DNA of 64,000 nt. Origin: Notamacropus eugenii (taxonomy: Eukaryota; Chordata; Mammalia; Diprotodontia; Macropodidae). The stretch's first letter is position 1. Each line of letters starts with the position of its first letter. The position numbers were made by a program, and so were the translations under genes. Shown here piece by piece: positions 57,480-64,000 of this stretch. The notes under the pieces were generated by a model that was not told the origin of the DNA, did no database searches, and was given only the letters and a program-made list of their open reading frames with translations. The stretch lies in contig NC_092872.1 in the NCBI RefSeq assembly GCF_028372415.1, forward strand, positions 513,918,224 to 513,982,223. The letters run 5' to 3'.

Positions 57480-58010
57480 GGTTGTCTCTGAGGCTTTTAG
57501 TCTGGATAACTGGAAGGGTAGTGGCCTCCTCAATCATAATAGGGAAATTGAAAAAAGGGGAGGGTTTGGAGGAAAGATAATGAGTTCTATTTTGAACATA
57601 GTGAGGTTGAGATGCCAAAAAACAGGTAATACATTTTAAAACACGTGGAAGGCAGTTGGTGAAGCTAGACTGGAGTTCATGAGATGGATTAGGGCTCGAT
57701 ATATAGATACAGGAATCATCTGCTTACTGAAAATAATTGAAATCATGGGAGCTAATGAAATCACCTCATATGTTAAAATAAAGGGAAATGGGAAAGAGCC
57801 CAGGACAAAGCCTTGGAAGTTACGCAACATTTGCGGGCATGACAAGGATGAAGAGTCAGCAAAGCAGACTGAGACAAGCAGACAGGTGGGAAGGGAAGTA
57901 GGAGAGTACCATGAAAACCTAGAAAGGAAGGCAAAAATAGGGTATTATGGATGTGAAACATTGAATATAATATATATTAGGAAAAGAAAAGGACAGAAAA
58001 ACAGACGATA
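57480..58010 (-). mobile_element. L2 LINE, reverse-transcriptase region, continuation
   Basis: The minus strand carries SKALSWALSHFPLF (decayed 'G.VLGPLLFSLY') near 57820-57770, then text equivalent to the YADD region near 57730. This is the next part of L2 ORF2 upstream of the segment at 56670-57285, confirming one long copy. Confidence 0.8.
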
Positions 58011-58014
58011 TCAA

Positions 58015-58585
58015 TAAAAGTTAAAAACATGAATTTTTGTTTCAGGGAACTGATTAGGAGAATTGAATGCAGTGAATAATTTCCCACACGTAATTCACCA
58101 TGCTTTCTTCCTCCTATTAAAAACTGAGCTCCGTTTCTTCTCCATTTAGTGTACCTTTCTAAGTCAGAAACATTAATAGAGTAGCTCGATGGACTTGCCC
58201 TTCAACTATCACAATATGAGTGATAGGCACTGTCCATCCACTTGTTTGTTTGGTTTTCTCCTCTGTGGATTGTCAGGCTAATAACTTTTGAGTGGTTAAA
58301 AAGTTTCAGTGAGGAGGACTGCATTCTAGGACTTTGTGCAGATAGTAAAATGTCATCTATAAAAGGGAATATCTGAGAACTTCCCCACCTATTAGGTATT
58401 CCTCTTGTATTTGTACACTATGCTGGGCATACTCCACAACACTTTAGCAGGGCATCTTTAGCAGACATATGTTTGCCTAGATTCCTTCCTTTCACCACAG
58501 GCTGATTCCTATCCAGATCCCCTTTGGGATTAGAGCCTAATTTATATATGCTTGAATTATATAGCTTATTTTGATTTGTCTATTT
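58015..58585. other. No recognisable gene or repeat
   Basis: Unique-looking sequence with no coding signal. Confidence 0.25.
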
Positions 58586-58589
58586 AATC

Positions 58590-58800
58590 TGGACTCAAAA
58601 GTCAGGAAGGCCTGAGTTCAAACTTTGCCTCTGAGATGTACGTACTACCTTGATGATCCTGGGCAAAGCACTTAATCTCTCAGTGCCTAGACTACAAGTT
58701 GCAAAGTAGGCACATTGATAGAAGTGGTTCCCTACCTGGAGCTCCTTATACTGACGGAATCAGAGATATAGTCAATAAAAATTTTAAAGCACCACTTTGG
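58590..58800 (+). mobile_element. MIR-related marsupial SINE, type with 'gcattgg' tail
   Basis: 'aaaagtcaggaaggcctgag', 'gatcctgggcaaagcactta', 'agactacaagttgcaaagta', then the decayed tail 'acattgatagaagtggttcc', 'ctacctggagctccttatac'. Near full length. Confidence 0.8.
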
Positions 58801-58834
58801 GAGTTGAAACTTATTTTTCATATTGATTAGGCCC

Positions 58835-59051
58835 CAGGCTTTCTTAACCTTGCTTGTTTCAGGGACCTCTGGCAGCCTGATTAAGCCTATGGACTACTCA
58901 GAAGACTGTTTTTAAAAAATACATAAAATATATAAGATGATAATAAAAATGTATAAGATTACAAAGGCAATATACTTAAATATGTAATATAATATATGTA
59001 GTTTTTAGATGATAGATAGATAATTTTAAGATCCCAGATTAAAAATTCCTA
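58835..59051 (+). mobile_element. Short non-autonomous hAT-like DNA transposon
   Basis: It starts caggctttcttaacct, and its end, agattaaaaattccta, is an imperfect inverted copy of the start (about 11 of 15 positions). The inside has 'ggacctctggcagcctgatt' and 'cctatggactactcagaaga', then an AT-rich part, as in the common mammalian 'cttaacct...ggacccc' elements. No clear 8-bp target duplication is visible. Confidence 0.55.
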
Positions 59052-59054
59052 AAT

Positions 59055-59325
59055 CACTAAGAACACGTTCTAATTTCTTTCAAGACTTTCAGTGGAAATC
59101 TTGGTTAATGCCACTGAATCTGCAGCACTAGACAGGTAGCCCAACTACGAATGAAGCTAACTTCTTTGCCACCTTCACCACAAGGAATAAGATAGCATAT
59201 TCTTTTCTATAGACCTTCAGTCACTTTACTGGATATCATATTGCTTCCCACCACCATGGAGAATATGCCTTTTAGAATACCTTATTTTTTAAAAAGACAA
59301 ATTTACTTAAAAATAAACTTTTGTT
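59055..59325. other. No recognisable gene or repeat
   Basis: Unique-looking sequence. Confidence 0.2.
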
Positions 59326-59329
59326 GATG

Positions 59330-59490
59330 ATTCAGAGAACTTGAATTCAAATTCTGATTCTTTTACAACCTGTGTGATTTTGCTTCTCTGGATCTCAGTT
59401 TCCTTATCTGTAAATGGAGGTATGGGTGAGGGAAAGGCTTGAATTAATGACCTCCAACTCTAAATCAATGATTCTACAATGACATATTTT
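59330..59490 (+). mobile_element. MIR/THER1 SINE
   Basis: 'gagaacttgaattcaaattc', 'ctctggatctcagtttcctt', 'atctgtaaatggaggtatgg', 'gacctccaactctaaatcaa'. Confidence 0.8.
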
Positions 59491-59552
59491 GAAGATAACC
59501 TATCTATAGATGACTGAGCAGGAAATTTACAAGTCTTGAATACATCAAAAGT

Positions 59553-59565
59553 GGGGGGGGGGGGA
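59553..59565 (+). repeat. Poly-G run
   Basis: A run of about 11-12 G. Likely length-variable and error-prone in assemblies. Confidence 0.8.
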
Positions 59566-59902
59566 AGAAAAAATAAAAAAGAAATTTACAGGATAACTTT
59601 GTTGCATATTTAAGAGGAATAGCAAATTATGCATAGCAGATTTGCAGTTTCATGTGCAATCATCTTTTTGTATTATACTATGTTGCAGAAATGATTGTTT
59701 TATTCCATAAATGAAAAATGATACAATACAATAAAATACAATAAAAATTTCAAAAAAAATTTCAGTAAAGGTATAGGTAGATTCACTTGGATAGTCTGAA
59801 AAAGTAAGGCTAGAAGGTTGGCAGGAGAGTTTAGACATATCTATTGGTCTGCCTTCCTAATTACCACCATCACACAACTGGAAATCTAGTCCTGCCCCCA
59901 CC

Positions 59903-59952
59903 AATGCTGGACCAAGTGTGATTACACAAATGCTGGACCAAGTGTGATTACA
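59903..59952 (+). repeat. Tandem duplication, 26-bp period
   Basis: Two identical 24-bp blocks beginning aatgctggaccaagtg start at 59903 and 59929, separated by 'ca'. No divergence between the copies, so a recent or assembly-level duplication. Confidence 0.9.
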
Positions 59953-60412
59953 TTGACACAAGTATGACATGGGGGACAACAACCATCTTTGTTTCATCAT
60001 CAGTGATGCAAAAAGATGTGCTTGTGTGGGGATTACTGTATGTGAGAAGGGAACTGAGTCAATTCCCAAAATGAAAAACTATCAATTTACCATAAAAAAA
60101 ATCCTACTGGGATTTAATTTCATATTAACATTAGATAAAAAGTAGCATTTTGTTACTTATTGAAGTACTACTATTTTTCTCAAGCATATGTCTATATATT
60201 GCTGATATGTATGAAAATGTATATGAATGCATATAAACATACATGCTGTATGATTTAATTTGGGGGGCTTTCTTTTCCACTAACATGTCTCAATTCCTTC
60301 ATGTTTTAGCAGGTCTTTGTTAATTATGATAACCAAATAATTTCATCACTTGGAGATGAGCATTTCTGAAGTTAGTTAGTGTGGTACTCAGATGAAAGCT
60401 AATGACAGTTAG

Positions 60413-60437
60413 GTGTGTGTGTGTGTGTGTGTGTGTG
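60413..60437 (+). repeat. (GT)12 microsatellite
   Basis: A GT run followed by interrupted GT/CA-rich text to about 60475. Confidence 0.9.
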
Positions 60438-60479
60438 CATGTGCATATGTGTGAGCATACAAGTATATGTGTATATAAA

Positions 60480-60605
60480 TGGAAACTGGCATCTACTCTG
60501 CAATTTTTGGTCTTAGAGAATTGTCTAGAGGACTGAGAGATTAATTTATTTGCCCAGGACCACAAAGTTAATTATTTTTAGAGGCAAGAACATAATACTC
60601 TCTCT
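60480..60605 (-). mobile_element. Possible MIR fragment
   Basis: 'gagattaatttatttgccca' and 'ggaccacaaagttaattatt' resemble a reversed, strongly decayed MIR CORE. Confidence 0.45.
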
Positions 60606-60739
60606 CCATACTAGATAGATAAATAGCACATATATGCATATAGTTATATGTATTATCATTATATGTATTATTATTCTTATATGTATATATTCAGAATCAT
60701 AGTGGTAAATGTTTGATAACTGGATCTGAAAAAATGTAC

Positions 60740-60895
60740 GTATGATTCACTTTTAAATTTAACCTACTTTATCAACATTTTCTTCAATACTTTCTTCAGT
60801 CTAGACAATCAACAAAATAATAAATCAAGCCCTGATTTTTAGCTGTTGCTGATTTTTTAGTAGTAAATGCTCACAACTTAAGAATCAGCTCCTGC
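60740..60895 (+). repeat. Unclassified interspersed repeat, copy 2 of 2
   Basis: Aligns by eye with 12930-13085 over most of its length: 'cacttttaaatttaacctac', 'tcaacattttcttcaatact', 'ttcttcagtctagacaatca', 'aaataataaatcaagccctg', 'gtaaatgctcacaacttaag'. Same orientation as copy 1. Confidence 0.55.
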
Positions 60896-61359
60896 AAACT
60901 CTTGTACACAGGTATACACATATATGTGCACGAATGTATGTTTGTATAAATGTGTTGGAATTCTTCAGAAAACTCCTATTCCCTGTTGTCTCATTGTGGC
61001 ATAAAGAAAAATATGGATTCTCGATGGTTGTGCAAGTTAAATGCAGACTCAGACAAGACCTACCAAGTAGGAAAGTCTTGGAATACAGGCACAGTGGTGT
61101 ATCTAAGGACTACACTACATCATCAAAGGGTTAATTACCAGGGAATGATTTTTGGGAGGATGATAGCAATTCATGAATATATTTCTTAAGGCGTGCACAG
61201 GATGTGATGTTCATTAAAGGAGTGGAAACCCACAGTGAGATCACAGGTCCTTAAAATGCTGGGGTAGATATGTACTAAATACTGCGTGCTGCCAACATAT
61301 ACTACATAAAACAAATATGTAATACTATGTACCATACAGTTTTAAGAATTGGTGAAATA

Positions 61360-61672
61360 ATCTGTCTCTTTCTTTCCATCTCTGTCTCTCTCTGCCTTCC
61401 CTTTCCTTCCCTGTATGTCTTTCTCTTTCTTTCTCTCTGTCTCCTTCCATTTCTCTCTCTAGGTCTCTGTCTCTGTCTCTTCTCTTTCTCTGTGTCTGTT
61501 TCTTTTCCTCTCTGTCCCTTCCTCTTTGTCTCTCTGTCTCTTTGCCTCTCTTCCTCTCTCTGTCTCTCTACCTTTCTCTATCTGTTGTGTCTCTCTCTTC
61601 CTTTGTTTCAGTCTCTCTGTCTCTGTTTCTGTCATTCTGTCTATTTCATTTTCTTTCTCTCTCATCATCTCC
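61360..61672 (+). repeat. Degenerate (TCTCTG)n polypyrimidine tract
   Basis: About 310 bp of TC-rich sequence with TG interruptions. It produces a 139-codon L/S/C frame on the + strand and a 90-codon R/E/T frame on the minus strand. Neither is a gene. Confidence 0.95.
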
Positions 61673-61769
61673 ACATACACACAAGGATAAGGATAAGGTC
61701 TGGATTTTATGATTTCATTGATATAGGTCATTTCTGGATGAGATAATCTCCTGATGCAGGTCAGAACCT

Positions 61770-61870
61770 TTTCTGTTATTTGGAGAGTTACCTAGGACAG
61801 AGATGTGACTAAACCCAGTTTGGCATGGTTATAAGGCCAGTTTTCTACCCAATGTGCTATGCATTCACAC
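61770..61870 (-). mobile_element. MIR fragment
   Basis: 'gagagttacctaggacagag' and 'ttctacccaatgtgctatgc' look like the reversed head of a MIR. Confidence 0.45.
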
Positions 61871-61942
61871 ACACATACACACACACATATGCGCAAACAC
61901 ACACGATAGGTAGATAGATAGACAGATAGAGAGACAGACAAT
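61865..61942 (+). repeat. Compound (CA)n-(GATA)n simple repeat
   Basis: Interrupted CACACA followed by gatagatagacagata units. Confidence 0.85.
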
Positions 61943-61984
61943 TTAATAAGCACTGAGAATTCTTCCTATGGCGTCTCTTTCTAA

Positions 61985-62180
61985 TGATGAAGAGTTCTAT
62001 AACTTATAGTCTTAGTTCCCTGGAAAATCATCAGGTTTAGTGACTTACCTATAGTTAACACGTACCTATAATTACCTATAAGCAATATGCATCAGATGTG
62101 TCTGAGACAAGACAAACTCAATTCTTCTAGACTCCAAGACTAACACTGTATCCACTACACTATGCTGCCTTTCATATACA
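61985..62180 (-). mobile_element. MIR SINE, diverged
   Basis: 'tttagtgacttacctatagt' (reversed CORE), 'ctagactccaagactaacac', 'tgtatccactacactatgct' (reversed head). Confidence 0.65.
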
Positions 62181-62184
62181 TGTG

Positions 62185-63530
62185 AGTATATGCATAGCAC
62201 ATGTTTTATCATTCTATCTAGTCATCTACAAATGTATATTTATGTTTATCTATAGCACAGACACCCAGCAGGATAACAGAGCTGCAGAAACAATAATTTA
62301 TCACAATAGAGCATTGAGTTAATCCTCCATGTAGCCATCAGCAAACCTTAATTTAAAAATAAACAAAGTGAGACCAAAAATGCAAATCCTATACCCACAG
62401 TAAAATGCATTTTCCCTTCCTTTCTTCCCAAGCAAGTTAGAATGCCACAGCAGGAAAAGTGTGGAATCTTTGTGTGAATGGGTTACACAACCTCCCTAGC
62501 AAAGCCTCTCAGGGAAGGATGTATTACGTTTGGCTGCATCCCATTCAGCCGACTTTTCTGAAGCAGTTACTGGAGGCAGAGATAAAAATGAACTTTACAA
62601 TATAAACTTGTGCTAACTCCTACATTTATTTTTAATGAACAGGTCTTATTTGGTTCTAAGCATGTCTGCATTTTTCTCAAGACTCCATTTCTTCCCTTTG
62701 GCTGTAATGAGAAAGGAACAGAACTGTGGGGCTAGTCTGACTTTTGCAACAGTTCATAAATATCTCTTTAAATATGAAGCTGCTTTAACCCTCAGTTGTC
62801 ATTCCTTATTCATTAAGTCCCCAATCCGAACTTCCCTCTGTATCAAGGCCACTATCTGAACCCACACAATGGTTTTCCCACCATGCCTTACACCAAGCTG
62901 TTTCCTATCAAACCCTATCCTACTATTTCTTTCCTTTTCAATCACCTTTGTACTGGCCTCACTTCTGTTTTATATTATCATTTGATACAATAGCAAGTAT
63001 GCCATTAATCCTGGTATATCATCTGTCCTTGACTCATAAAAGAGACATATGAAGTCATACCATGAAGAAAGTGTTGTTTCTAAGAACAGACATTGTAACT
63101 CTTTGGCCAAAAGCCTTTAGTCTAAAGGGACAGGGCTCTATATATACCTCACCTGGAATATTAACAAAATGTTCTTAAATAGTCACAAGGATATTTCTTT
63201 AATTTGAAAACTCAGTGCAGAATAATTTCTTCTGTTGTCCAACAAAGCTGTAACTTGGATGGGGCAAGGGGGGCTTTGTCCTAGGACACCTAGGACACTA
63301 AAAGAATTCAAGAGTATATCTATTCTTTTTGGAGGTAAAAATTCCCAAACTTAGAATATAATTAGTATTTCACTATTAATCAAAATAAGAAGCTACCAAA
63401 TGACAATCTTCTTCTTCCTGGCTCTCACCATAAGTGAGTTCTTCTCCATCTTAGTCTCTCCTTGGTTCTTTTATATCTCCTAAGGTGTTGGCCTTTCAAT
63501 AGGTGACTTTGGACTGTTCAGGCATCTCTT
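62185..63530. other. No recognisable gene; unique sequence
   Basis: AT-rich and repeat-poor. A 74-codon + frame at 62635-62859 has ordinary composition and no recognised domain. Positions 62300-62640 look even and might be conserved, with low certainty. Confidence 0.25.
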
Positions 63531-63533
63531 TTT

Positions 63534-63536
<3 letters not shown>

Positions 63537-63572
<36 letters not shown>

Positions 63573-63580
63573 TCACTCTT
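63537..63580 (+). repeat. (AC)16-(TCAC)3 microsatellite
   Basis: A perfect AC run to 63568, followed by TCAC units. Confidence 0.95.
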
Positions 63581-63584
63581 TAAG

Positions 63585-64000
63585 AAGCTAGTCCCAAGTA
63601 AATGTTAGGAGTGTTTGCCTTATGTGCACAATAACTAGTTATGGCTCTGCTTTCCAGACACATGTTAGAACAACAATCCCCCCCTCCCCCTCCCATGTAA
63701 ATTGTAAGTCTTTTCTATTCCATAATTATACAGATTTACTGATTTCAAAGATCAAATTACATACCCCTTCCATCCCCAAAACAGGAACTTTATACAGGAA
63801 AAGCCTTGAGATAACATTGCTGGATTATTTTGGTGTCTGATACGTACTTATTGAGTACCCATTTTCTGATGACCAAGTGGCGAAAGTTCCTTGATGACGA
63901 GTGTCCTGCTAGCTCCACTCATTGTATAGTCAAGTAGGTAATATAGAGAAATTACAGTGAAGAAAGCTTTCGAGTACCTTCAAAGATCTTGAATGCCCAG
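63585..64000. other. No recognisable gene or repeat
   Basis: Unique-looking sequence with a C-rich run at 63677-63692. The 72-codon frame at 63622-63840 has no domain. Confidence 0.25.

Noticed and set aside
57679-58017. 112-codon plus-strand frame
   Set aside because: Antisense to L2 reverse-transcriptase sequence; spurious.
61327-61746. 139-codon plus-strand frame, leucine/serine/cysteine-rich, looks like a membrane protein
   Set aside because: Encoded by a degenerate TCTCTG tract; no start context, domain or conservation argument.

Overview
The window looks like intergenic or deep intronic DNA from a marsupial nuclear genome. I find no protein-coding gene, exon, rRNA or tRNA gene that I can support. 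The marsupial call rests on the repeats: MAR1-type CORE-SINEs, a tRNA-headed SINE with an RTE-type 3' tail, marsupial-style L1 3' ends, an RTE LINE, and dense old L2, MIR/THER1 and L3/CR1 copies. No Alu, B1/B2 or other eutherian-specific SINE is visible. I cannot separate American from Australian marsupials from the sequence alone. The longest open frames (about 100-145 codons) all fall in simple repeats or on recognisable LINE/SINE copies.

Layout. 0.1-2.6 kb: an antisense L1 3' end abuts an antisense RTE reverse-transcriptase fossil, followed by an L2 tail and an RTE-tail SINE. 3.3-9.6 kb: an L2 copy and a run of MIR fragments. 9.7-32.6 kb: long non-repetitive stretches, possibly conserved non-coding blocks around 6.4-6.9, 10.1-10.4, 18.8-19.0, 21.5-22.9, 30.0-31.0 and 32.0-32.6 kb, separated by SINEs. 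33.85-34.96 kb: an antisense LINE fossil whose broken frames read like the C-terminal part of an R4/Dong-clade reverse transcriptase. 36.8-50.8 kb: MAR1, L2, L1 and nested SINE insertions, including an RTE-tail SINE with perfect 13-bp target duplications inside an L1, and a MAR1 inside an L3/CR1. 52.8-53.1 kb: a long purine tract. 54.41-54.71 kb: a degenerate 10-bp tandem array that builds CP2/Grainyhead-like sites. 54.7-58.0 kb: L2 copies, one about 1.3 kb long. 58.6-64 kb: SINEs, a short hAT-like element, a 26-bp tandem duplication and simple repeats.

Nothing here amounts to a multi-gene system. The best leads are the 10-bp array, the R4-type LINE, a small repeat family seen twice, and the candidate conserved non-coding blocks. 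Repeat boundaries were set by eye and are generally good to about 10-40 bp. No database search was possible, so subfamily names are from memory.
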